Below, in pieces: positions 8,880 to 16,375 of a stretch of 64,000 nucleotides of DNA. Under the pieces are notes generated by a model that saw only the letters and a program-made list of their open reading frames with translations, searched no databases and was not told the DNA's origin. The position numbers and the translations under genes were made by a program. Position 1 is the first letter of the stretch, and the number at the start of each line of letters is the position of its first letter. This DNA comes from Acidobacteriota bacterium (GTDB lineage: Bacteria > Acidobacteriota > UBA890 > WLXD01): contig WLXD01000008.1 in NCBI GenBank assembly GCA_012103255.1, positions 42,596 to 106,595 on the forward strand. Reading direction: 5' to 3'.

Positions 8880-9032
8880 GCGAACGCTCCGTGGTTGGCC
8901 GCTAAGTCTAGCCGAAGCCCCACCCACCGGAGCGATCAATGGAATCGCGTCGAACGAGCTTTTGTCGCCGCAAAACAACGCCCCGAGCGGTTCTTGCCCG
9001 ACGACTGACCGATCGAGCACGCGGAGATCTGC

Positions 9033-9233
9033 ATGCACCTGAGCACCGACATCCTGTCCGGCGAAGTCAGCTACCCGTGCGAATGCGGCCGGACCGCACG
9101 CGTCCACGTCACCGAGCTACGCCCCGGTTCAGTGGACTACTGCGGCTGCGGACAGTTCCGCATCAGCCTCAATCACGATCAAGTGAACGAGTATCGCGCG
9201 GCCGCCCGAGTCGGCCGGCTCCGCGCCGACTAG
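9033..9233 (+). CDS. small cysteine-rich (zinc-ribbon-like) protein
   Basis: A 66-residue protein with two cysteine pairs, CEC at about 17-19 and CGC at about 38-40, the spacing expected of a small zinc ribbon (SYPCECGRTARVHVTE and VDYCGCGQFRIS). No other domain is visible. The ATG follows CGGAGATCTGC, a plausible ribosome site. Function unknown. It is divergent from the SLC13 gene and convergent with the ADOP permease. Confidence 0.5.
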   Translation: MHLSTDILSGEVSYPCECGRTARVHVTELRPGSVDYCGCGQFRISLNHDQVNEYRAAARVGRLRAD

Positions 9234-9260
9234 CTGTACCCGAATGACCGTTCGTGCACC

Positions 9261-11903
9261 CTATCCGTCGCGGAGAAGAGCCACGGGGTCGGAGCTCAGC
9301 GCCGACCTGGCAGGAATAACCGCCGCACCGATCGACACGACGAGAAGACACAGGGCCGCCAGACCGAAGGTGGGAAGGTCGAGCGGTTCCACCCCGAACA
9401 GCAGCCCCTGGAGCCCTCGGCCCAGAAGCACCGCACCGCCGGTGCCGATCAACAGCGCGATCCCGGCCAGGGTACCGGCTTCGCGGAGAACGGCCACTAG
9501 AACCCGAGCTCGCGTGGCGCCCACAGCCACCCGGATGCCGAACTCGCGCTGGCGCATGACCACCGTATAGGCAAGCACGCCGTAGACCCCGACGGCCGAG
9601 ATCAGGAGAGCCACTGCGGCGAACCCGCCCATGAGCGCTGCGTTGAAGCGGGGCCGCGCGATGGCGGCTCCGAGGCGCGATTCGAACGAGTCGACGTTGG
9701 TCACCGGAATGTCCGGATTTGCCTGGCGCACGAGATCCGCTGCCGCCAGCGCGGCCACCGCCGGCTCGCGTTCAACGCGCGCGAGCACCACGTACGTGAA
9801 TATCCAGTCCTGAGCCATCGGCACGAACACTTCCGGCTCCGCCTCACGGGTGCGCGACTGCCGCACGTCGTCCACCACGCCCACGACACGCAGCCACGGG
9901 AGGCGGCCGTCCTCAGTGCCCATGATTTCCTTGCCGAGTGCGTCACCATCGGGCCAGAAACGGTCGGCCGCTGCGCGGTTGATCACCGCGACGGGGCCTT
10001 CCATCGTCGGGTCGGCGGACGTAAAGGGCCGACCTGACAACATCGACACGCCGAGCGCATCGAAGTAGCTGGCAGAGACAACGTTGTAGAGCACGGGCGG
10101 TAGCTCGGCCTCAGGCACCGGACGATCGCGCATCGTCAGATTGTTGGTCCAACCTCCGGGGCTCACGGGCGGGGTCAGAACCGCACCGGCATCGTCCACG
10201 CCCGGAAGCGCTTCGATACGCTCGAGCAAGCCGGTCATGAAGTCCGCGCCTGCTTGCCCACCGAACTCCTCGCCCTGTGGGAGCCGCACATTGAGGGAGA
10301 GCAATGAACTCGTGTCGGCGCCGATGTCGACTGACTGCAGCGCATCAAAGGTCCGCACCAGCAACCCGGCCGTGACCGTGAGCACCAGCGCCAGCGCCAG
10401 CTGCGCCACCACAAGTAGGCGCCGGGCTCGCACAGCTCCGCCGCCCGCCGAAGTGCGCGTCGACCCGAGCAGCGTCTCCATGCCGGCGTCCGACTGTCGA
10501 CGCAGGCGCAGCACGGGCAACAGACCGACCGCGAGCCCCGTCATCAGGCTCAGAGCAACCGCGAAGACGAAGACGGGCACATCGAAGGCAACGGAGTCGA
10601 CCCGCGGGATCACGCTTGCGGCGCTCACACGCGCAGCGGAAACCACGATCTGTGCCGCCGCGAGACCGAGCGCGCCACCAAGCAACGACAACAGCGCGGA
10701 CTCCATCACCAGCATCCGCGCCAACCGACCAACCGAGCCGCCAAGCGCGCGACGCAACGCCAGTTCTGACGTGCGCGAGGTGGCGCGCGCCAGGGTCAGG
10801 CTCGTGAGGTTCACGCAGGTGATCAGGAGCAGCGCGCCGACGCCGGCCGACAGCACCAGCAGCGCTGGCCGCACCGTGCCAACCGCATCGTCCAGTAACG
10901 AGACCGCCTCGAAGTAGTTGCCGTTGTTGGTATCCGGATGGTCTGCCTCCAGACGCGCCGCGAAATCAGTCATGAGACTGTTCGCGTTGGATGGCGACAT
11001 GCCCTCGGCGAGACGTCCCACCATGTTGTGACGATGCCAACGCCGCAGCCCCTGTGGATTGGTGAGCGGCGGGAGCGGCACCCAGGCGTCCGAGAACGGG
11101 TAGTCGAACCCTGCCTCCATGACCCCGATCACCGCGTAGGGTTCACCATCGAGAACGACGCTCGTCCCCACAATGGCCGGATCAGCCGCGAACTGATTCC
11201 GCCAGAGGCCGTCGGAGAGCACTACGACGCGATCGTCGTTCGCCTCTTCCTCAGCGGAGAACCAGCGCCCCAGCGCCGGCTGCACGCGACAGACCCTTGC
11301 CAGGCTCGCGGACGTCGACCTGGCGCGAATCGAGACCGCCTGTTCGACTCCGGTGAACACACGCGAGTTCCACATCCAGATCGCCAGATCCTCGAACACA
11401 TCCGTCTGGCCACGAAGATCGGCATAGTTGCCGTAGGCCACCATGACCGCGTTCGGGTTGGAGTGCTCGCGTTCATAGACGCGCACGATTCCGTCCGGAT
11501 CGACATGATCTAGCGGGGTAAGCAGCACTCCCTTCACCACGCTGAAGGCCGCGGTGCTCGCGCCGATGCCAAGGGCGAGAGTAAGCACCGCCACGATCGC
11601 GAAGATCGGATCACGAAAGAGCCCGCGCGCCGCGTAGCGGGCGTCGGCTCGGATTCCACCCGGCGCCTCGTCACCCCCGTCGTCAGGAACAGATCGTCGC
11701 TCCGACCACGCGGTGCGCGTGAGGTCACCAACCGTGTGCAGCCAGAACTTCACCTTTCCAAGGGCGCCGGAAAATCCCGGATCCTCGCGGTGTGTGCGAA
11801 AGAAGAACAGCATGTCGTCGTTGTACCGAGCGCCGAAGCGATGGGGATATGCGCGCAGGAGGAGTCCGTAGAATCGTTCGCCAGCGGTGAGTCGCTCGGT
11901 CAT
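9261..11903 (-). CDS. ADOP family orphan FtsX/MacB-type permease (module 1)
   Basis: At 880 residues this has the double architecture of ADOP proteins: an N-terminal soluble segment of about 80 residues (GERFYGLLLRAYPHRFGARY), a first membrane span near 100-125, a MacB_PCD periplasmic domain, an FtsX three-span block around 350-470, a second periplasmic domain, and a final FtsX block near 760-875. There is no ATPase gene nearby, as usual for these orphan permeases. Its ATG overlaps the PadR stop as ATGA (11900-11903), so expression is coupled to the repressor. Transported substrate or mechanotransmission role is unknown. One of three paralogous modules in this window. Confidence 0.92.
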   Translation of the reverse strand: MTERLTAGERFYGLLLRAYPHRFGARYNDDMLFFFRTHREDPGFSGALGKVKFWLHTVGDLTRTAWSERRSVPDDGGDEAPGGIRADARYAARGLFRDPIFAIVAVLTLALGIGASTAAFSVVKGVLLTPLDHVDPDGIVRVYEREHSNPNAVMVAYGNYADLRGQTDVFEDLAIWMWNSRVFTGVEQAVSIRARSTSASLARVCRVQPALGRWFSAEEEANDDRVVVLSDGLWRNQFAADPAIVGTSVVLDGEPYAVIGVMEAGFDYPFSDAWVPLPPLTNPQGLRRWHRHNMVGRLAEGMSPSNANSLMTDFAARLEADHPDTNNGNYFEAVSLLDDAVGTVRPALLVLSAGVGALLLITCVNLTSLTLARATSRTSELALRRALGGSVGRLARMLVMESALLSLLGGALGLAAAQIVVSAARVSAASVIPRVDSVAFDVPVFVFAVALSLMTGLAVGLLPVLRLRRQSDAGMETLLGSTRTSAGGGAVRARRLLVVAQLALALVLTVTAGLLVRTFDALQSVDIGADTSSLLSLNVRLPQGEEFGGQAGADFMTGLLERIEALPGVDDAGAVLTPPVSPGGWTNNLTMRDRPVPEAELPPVLYNVVSASYFDALGVSMLSGRPFTSADPTMEGPVAVINRAAADRFWPDGDALGKEIMGTEDGRLPWLRVVGVVDDVRQSRTREAEPEVFVPMAQDWIFTYVVLARVEREPAVAALAAADLVRQANPDIPVTNVDSFESRLGAAIARPRFNAALMGGFAAVALLISAVGVYGVLAYTVVMRQREFGIRVAVGATRARVLVAVLREAGTLAGIALLIGTGGAVLLGRGLQGLLFGVEPLDLPTFGLAALCLLVVSIGAAVIPARSALSSDPVALLRDG

Positions 11904-12262
11904 GACCGACTCCGGCCGGCGGCCACGGCCGACTTGGCGTCGCCGAGCACGCGTTCGAAACGGGCGAGTTCCTGTTGCAGCGCATTGCGTCCCGCCGGCT
12001 CGAGGCGATAGACCCGTCCGCGGCGCTTGTCAGCCGCCGGCTCCTCTGTGTTCTCGGCGACCAGGCCGCGGCGCTCGAGGCGCTGGATTGCCTGATACAG
12101 GCTGCCCGACCCGAGGATGAAGCCCTCGCCAAGTCGTTTTTCGACGTCCAGTTTGATCGCATAGCCGTGCGAGGCACCCCGACTCAGGGTAATCAGGATT
12201 TCCAACGCCACGTTCGACAGCGTCTGCTCTTGTCCCACCGCGATACCTCTTCTGCTGTTCAT
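11900..12262 (-). CDS. PadR family transcriptional regulator (module 1)
   Basis: A 120-residue PadR winged helix: LSNVALEILITLSRGASHGYAI, then the recognition helix region GEGFILGSGSLYQAIQRLERRGLV and the beta wing RRGRVYRLEPAGRNAL. PadR proteins typically repress their own operon and respond to small toxic ligands. It is the first gene of a two-gene unit with the ADOP permease downstream and has a palindrome just upstream of its start. Confidence 0.9.
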   Translation of the reverse strand: MNSRRGIAVGQEQTLSNVALEILITLSRGASHGYAIKLDVEKRLGEGFILGSGSLYQAIQRLERRGLVAENTEEPAADKRRGRVYRLEPAGRNALQQELARFERVLGDAKSAVAAGRSRS

Positions 12263-12267
12263 AACAA

Positions 12268-12280
12268 GTCACGTCGTGAC
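12268..12280. promoter_or_regulatory. candidate PadR operator (module 1)
   Basis: A perfect inverted repeat GTCACG-T-CGTGAC lies six bases upstream of the PadR start, in the divergent region shared with the Xaa-Pro peptidase gene. Position suits autorepression. A second partial TCACGTCA occurs at about 12301. Confidence 0.5.
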
Positions 12281-12400
12281 ATATTGCGCTGTGACTGTTA
12301 TCACGTCAAGGCCGCCTCGCACGCGCGCGACGCCTAGCGCCTGATCGATCCTGTACGCTGCCGATAGCTTGACGCTCCCGCACGACGTACCGAGGTATAG

Positions 12401-14296
12401 ATGGCCGCACCGCATGGCAACCGCCGGTTTGCTCCCGCCCTGACCGCCCTATTGCTCAGCGCCAGCATGAGCCTGGGACCGGTTCTCACGGAGATCGCCT
12501 GGGCGCAGGAGGCAGCGCGCCCGGTGTTCGCTGACGGGCAGGCGCAGATCGTCGAGGCGTTCTCGAACCCGGACGACTGGATTCGCGAGGAGCTGTGGGT
12601 GGAGGCTCCGTTCGACTCCGACGCGGACGGCGTGCCCGATCGCCTGCACGTCTCGGTTGTGCGTCAGCTGCAAACCAAAACGGAAGGCCTGCAGGTCCCG
12701 GTGGTGTACGGATCAAGCCCCTACTACTCCGGCACTTCGGGGCCACGGCAGTATCTGTGGGACGTGCGCCAGGAACTGGGCGACGACCCGCCGTTCCGCG
12801 AATACAGCCCGCCCGTGGAGCAGCGTCTGCAGCCGGGCATCTCGCAGGGGTTCGTGACCGACTGGGTTCCGCGCGGCTTTGCCGTGGTGCACTCCGAGGC
12901 GCCGGGCACGGGCCTCTCGCTGGGTTGCCCCACGGTTGGAGGCCCCGCGGAATCGCTCGCTCCAAAGGCGGTGATCGACTGGCTCAACGGACGCGCCAAG
13001 GGCTACACGACACGAGCCGGCGACGTTGAAATCGCCGCCGACTGGTCCACCGGCAAAGTCGGCATGACTGGCACCTCCTACAACGGCACCATCCCGGTGG
13101 CCGCGGCCACCACAGGAGTCGAAGGTCTCGAGGCCATCATCCCCGTGGCGCCCAACAACTCGTACTTCCGCTACTACCGCGAGAACGGTCTGGTGCGTCA
13201 TCCCGGCGGCTGGCTCGGCGAGGACATCGACTTCCTCTACGACTTCATCAACAGCGGCGACCCGGAGCGGCGGCCCGACTGCAACCGCATGATCCGCGAC
13301 GGCGAGATGCGCGCCTTCCAGGATCGCGCCACGGGCGACTACAACGACTTCTGGGCCAGCCGCGATCTGCTCCAGGATGTCGATGGCATCCGCGCCGCCA
13401 CACTCGTGGCCCACGCTTTCAATGATTGGAACGTGAAGCCGGAACACAGCGTTCTGGTGATTGAGGCGCTCAAGCGCAACGGCGTGCCCTACCAGGCGTA
13501 CTTCCATCAGGGTGGCCACGGCGGCCCGCCACCGATGGAGCTGATGAATCGCTGGTTCACCCGCTACCTCTACGATGTCGACAACGGTGTGGAGAACGAC
13601 CCGAAGGGCTGGATCGTGCGCGAGGGCGACGACCGACTCGAACCCACCCCCTACCCCGACTATCCGCACCCGGATGCCTCGCCGGTGACGCTCTTCCCCA
13701 GCGCGGGCGGCACCCAGCAGGGCGGCCTCGCGATGGCTCGCGGCGAAGCCCAGGGCACCGAAACGCTGGTCGACAACTTCTCGTTCGACAGCAAGGCGCT
13801 CGCTCAAGCCGAGTGGACCGAGCACCGGCTGCTCTACGCCACGCCGGAGCTCGCGGCGCCGGTGCATCTCTCCGGCTGGGCGCGGGTCACGCTGCGACTC
13901 GCCTCCAACAAGCCGGCTGCGAATCTGAGCGTCTACCTCGTATCCCTACCTTGGGTGGAAGGGCGGCGGGCACGCGGCGGCCTGATTACGCGCGGCTGGG
14001 CCGACCCGCAGAATCATGCGGCGCTCACCGGCGGAGCTCCCCTCAATCACGTGGAGCAGACCGACAGTCGTTCGCTGACACCGGGCGAGTTCTACGACAT
14101 CAGCTTCAGTCTGCAGCCGGACGATCAGGTGATCGCGGCAGGCCAGCGCATCGGATTGATGATCATGTCGAGCGACAAGGACTTCACCCTGCACCCGGAC
14201 CCGGGCACCGAACTGACGATCGACCTCGAAGGCACCTCAATCGAGCTGCCGATTGTCGGAGGCATTGACAGTCTGGCCGCCGCCCCCGCGCGTTGA
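12401..14296 (+). CDS. secreted Xaa-Pro dipeptidyl-peptidase (CocE/PepX, S15-like)
   Basis: This 631-residue enzyme has an N-terminal signal peptide (ALTALLLSASMSLGPVL, then AWAQ), an alpha/beta-hydrolase domain and a C-terminal jelly-roll (from about 470) typical of CocE/NonD and Xaa-Pro dipeptidyl-peptidases. The triad is readable: S226 in GTSYNG, D342 in HAFNDWNV and H373 in HQGGHGG. Early text (DSDADGVPDRLHVSVVRQ) matches the PepX N-terminus. It would cleave Xaa-Pro dipeptides from proline-rich peptides, or hydrolyse esters, outside the cytoplasm. Start ATG follows ACCGAGGTATAG. It is divergent from the PadR-ADOP unit and may share its control region. Confidence 0.9.
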   Translation: MAAPHGNRRFAPALTALLLSASMSLGPVLTEIAWAQEAARPVFADGQAQIVEAFSNPDDWIREELWVEAPFDSDADGVPDRLHVSVVRQLQTKTEGLQVPVVYGSSPYYSGTSGPRQYLWDVRQELGDDPPFREYSPPVEQRLQPGISQGFVTDWVPRGFAVVHSEAPGTGLSLGCPTVGGPAESLAPKAVIDWLNGRAKGYTTRAGDVEIAADWSTGKVGMTGTSYNGTIPVAAATTGVEGLEAIIPVAPNNSYFRYYRENGLVRHPGGWLGEDIDFLYDFINSGDPERRPDCNRMIRDGEMRAFQDRATGDYNDFWASRDLLQDVDGIRAATLVAHAFNDWNVKPEHSVLVIEALKRNGVPYQAYFHQGGHGGPPPMELMNRWFTRYLYDVDNGVENDPKGWIVREGDDRLEPTPYPDYPHPDASPVTLFPSAGGTQQGGLAMARGEAQGTETLVDNFSFDSKALAQAEWTEHRLLYATPELAAPVHLSGWARVTLRLASNKPAANLSVYLVSLPWVEGRRARGGLITRGWADPQNHAALTGGAPLNHVEQTDSRSLTPGEFYDISFSLQPDDQVIAAGQRIGLMIMSSDKDFTLHPDPGTELTIDLEGTSIELPIVGGIDSLAAAPAR

Positions 14297-14300
14297 GAGG

Positions 14301-15803
14301 CTACGGCGCGACCGCCTTCACCGCGCGCTCGGCGTTGACACGGCCAGCGCCAAGTCTGCCGACGAAGGCGCCATTCTGGCTATCGATGCTGTCAGCCGTG
14401 TCCTCGATCACCTTGCGGACATCGGATACGGACAGATGTCGATCAATAGAGACTACCAGTGCCGCGAGACCCGCCACGTGCGGCGCGGCCATCGACGTGC
14501 CGTTCTTGTATTCATAGCCGCCACCCGGCACGGTCGAAAGAATCTTCACTCCGGGAGCCGATACCGTGATCGCCGCGCCATAGTTCGAGAAACTCGCACG
14601 ACGATCTCGTTGGTCCGTTGCCGCGACGGCTATGACTTCGGGATAGATGGCCGGGTAAGCCGGCGTCACGTCCATATCGCGGTCCGCATTCCCGGCGGCG
14701 AACACCACCACCACATCGGCGGCTACAGCGCTCTTGATGGCATGGTGCACCGCGGCGTGGTTCCCGCTCATTCTCCAACTGCAGTTCACTACGTAACGCC
14801 GCGTGGGGTTGTCTCGGGCTCGCGTCGCAACGTAATTAATCGCATCGGCGCGATTTTGATTCATGCCCGCTTGCAGATTGATGCGTAAAGGCATGACGGA
14901 GATGCCCGGAGCGACACCAACTACTCCGGCCAGGTTGCCCACGGCCGCTACCGTTCCGGCAACGTGGGTCCCGTGCGTGCCGGCGTCTGTGGGCGACATG
15001 TCGTCATCTTGCGCAAAATTCCAGTCCTCGCCATTGCGAGGCAAGATGTTCGCCGCGAGATCTGGGTGCTCGATGTCAGCTCCAGTGTCGATAACTGCCA
15101 CAACAACATCGCGCGCACCCACACTCACATTCCACGCGGACGTGACACTGATATCCGCTCCTGGCTCACCAGAAGTCCCACCTATCTGCTGTCCAGTATT
15201 GCGGAGGCCCCAGAGCCGCCCGAACAGCGGATCGCCGGGAATAGCCAAATCGTCATCGAATCCCGCCTCGCTCGGCTCGGCGAAGAGGATCTCCTCCAGC
15301 TCCAGAAAGGCACGAATAGTGGTGAACAGACCCTGTCCCTCCGGCACCGCGAGCGTGTAATAGCCGGGTGTCCGTTGGCGGACGAGGATCGAACACCCAG
15401 TCGCCTGAATGAGGGCCTCCGCGACGTCAGGTCCCGTGCCTGCCACGAATTGGACCGTGAACTCGTCCGGGAGGAAATAACGCGCGAGGCCGTCCGCGTC
15501 GGTCAGCACAGGGAGTGTGTTCAACGCGTCATGTAGTCCGAGGAACTCGTCGGACACTGCCTCGGACTCAGCCGCGTTTGCGACCTGAACCACGGTGAAC
15601 CCCCGCGTGCGGTTGACCGTTTGGCCAAGACCAACAGAGTCCGGTGTAGCCGCCAGCAGGTCACTCACCGCTTTGGCCGATGATTCGGGCAGAAACGTCG
15701 TCACTAACTCGCGCTCGCTGGCCGTGAACTCTCGTCGCTCCCCGCTAAGCTTGTCGACATAGAAGAACTCGTCTTCTACCGCGACTCTCTTCTTCTGGTT
15801 CAT
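14301..15803 (-). CDS. S8 family subtilisin-like serine protease without signal peptide
   Basis: The ATG at 15801-15803 (MNQKKR) is preferred over the ATG nine bases upstream because AGGGA then sits eight bases before it. The 500-residue protein has a prodomain-like N-terminal 180 residues and a full subtilase domain: D239 in VIDTGADIEHPD, H277 in GTHGTHVAGT and S437 in NGTSMAAPHVAG, with oxyanion Asn in FAAGN. No Sec or Tat signal is evident, unlike most subtilases of this type, which suggests an intracellular or unusually exported enzyme. Upstream on the same strand is a 79-residue four-cysteine peptide gene that may be its partner. The gene ends four bases from the convergent peptidase gene. 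Confidence 0.9.
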   Translation of the reverse strand: MNQKKRVAVEDEFFYVDKLSGERREFTASERELVTTFLPESSAKAVSDLLAATPDSVGLGQTVNRTRGFTVVQVANAAESEAVSDEFLGLHDALNTLPVLTDADGLARYFLPDEFTVQFVAGTGPDVAEALIQATGCSILVRQRTPGYYTLAVPEGQGLFTTIRAFLELEEILFAEPSEAGFDDDLAIPGDPLFGRLWGLRNTGQQIGGTSGEPGADISVTSAWNVSVGARDVVVAVIDTGADIEHPDLAANILPRNGEDWNFAQDDDMSPTDAGTHGTHVAGTVAAVGNLAGVVGVAPGISVMPLRINLQAGMNQNRADAINYVATRARDNPTRRYVVNCSWRMSGNHAAVHHAIKSAVAADVVVVFAAGNADRDMDVTPAYPAIYPEVIAVAATDQRDRRASFSNYGAAITVSAPGVKILSTVPGGGYEYKNGTSMAAPHVAGLAALVVSIDRHLSVSDVRKVIEDTADSIDSQNGAFVGRLGAGRVNAERAVKAVAP

Positions 15804-15833
15804 TGTGATCATCCCTACTGTTCAGAGCAGAAT

Positions 15834-15845
15834 GTCCCGCGGGAC
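15834..15845. repeat. 12-bp perfect palindrome between peptide and protease genes
   Basis: GTCCCGCGGGAC is self-complementary and lies in the 87-base gap between the four-cysteine peptide gene and the subtilase start. It could be an operator or an RNA hairpin that tunes read-through between two genes needed in different amounts. A 12-bp GC palindrome can also occur by chance in a GC-rich genome. Confidence 0.3.
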
Positions 15846-15890
15846 GACGACCGCATTCCCAAACCCGGCCGCCGCCCATCACGCGAGACG

Positions 15891-16130
15891 CTACTCGCAG
15901 TGCTTCTCAAGACCCTCAATGATCTTCTCAAGTGCCTCGCAGGCCAGCTTCAGAGGCGGAACGAAGATACTCAGCGTGCAGACAATGGTTTTGACAAGCT
16001 TCAAGGGCTTGAGGATCGCGCACGGGTCGAACGCGACCGCGTCAGAGGCAAGCGCGTTGGCGTCAGCCACCGCAGTGGCACCAAGTGCCTCCAGCTCCGC
16101 GAGTTGCTCGCGCAGATTCTGTTCGGACAT
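15891..16130 (-). CDS. small four-cysteine peptide, candidate substrate or precursor of the adjacent subtilase
   Basis: A 79-residue protein preceded by GGAG seven bases before the ATG. Residues 1-36 are acidic and alanine-rich with no cysteine (leader-like; ends AVAFDP). Residues 37-79 are hydrophobic and lysine-rich with cysteines at 37, 51, 64 and 78, that is spaced 14, 13 and 14, consistent with two amphipathic helices clamped by two disulfides. No signal peptide. It precedes the leaderless subtilase on the same strand. I recognise no family. A processed peptide (bacteriocin or signal) is an inference from the two-part composition and the neighbour; an ordinary small cytosolic protein remains possible. 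Confidence 0.5.
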   Translation of the reverse strand: MSEQNLREQLAELEALGATAVADANALASDAVAFDPCAILKPLKLVKTIVCTLSIFVPPLKLACEALEKIIEGLEKHCE

Positions 16131-16375
16131 TTCGATGTCTCCAGTTCGAGTTGGGTTGGTACGATCTCGTCCGGGTTTGCCGTGGGTGATGAATCCGTCC
16201 GAGAATCAGCGGACATAGACCTAGACGAACGCGTCCTGGTTTTTCCCGCAAAACTTCTCGCGGCCATCCAACGCCGCAGTGCGCTTGTCACGGAGCATCC
16301 ACCCGACCCGCGGCGGCAAATCGCGCATCTGTATGCAACGATGTCGCTCTGGCTCATGACGTACCAGGAGTTTCG

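Noticed and set aside
7956..9008. 350-codon plus-strand frame rich in Arg and His
   Set aside because: Antisense shadow of the SLC13 gene; biased composition typical of GC-rich mirror frames.
8880..9107. N-terminal extension of the SLC13 protein
   Set aside because: The extra 76 residues are not membrane-like, and a TTG with GGAG upstream lies exactly at the first transport helix.
12713..13867. 384-codon minus-strand frame
   Set aside because: Mirror of the Xaa-Pro peptidase gene, whose catalytic triad is intact.
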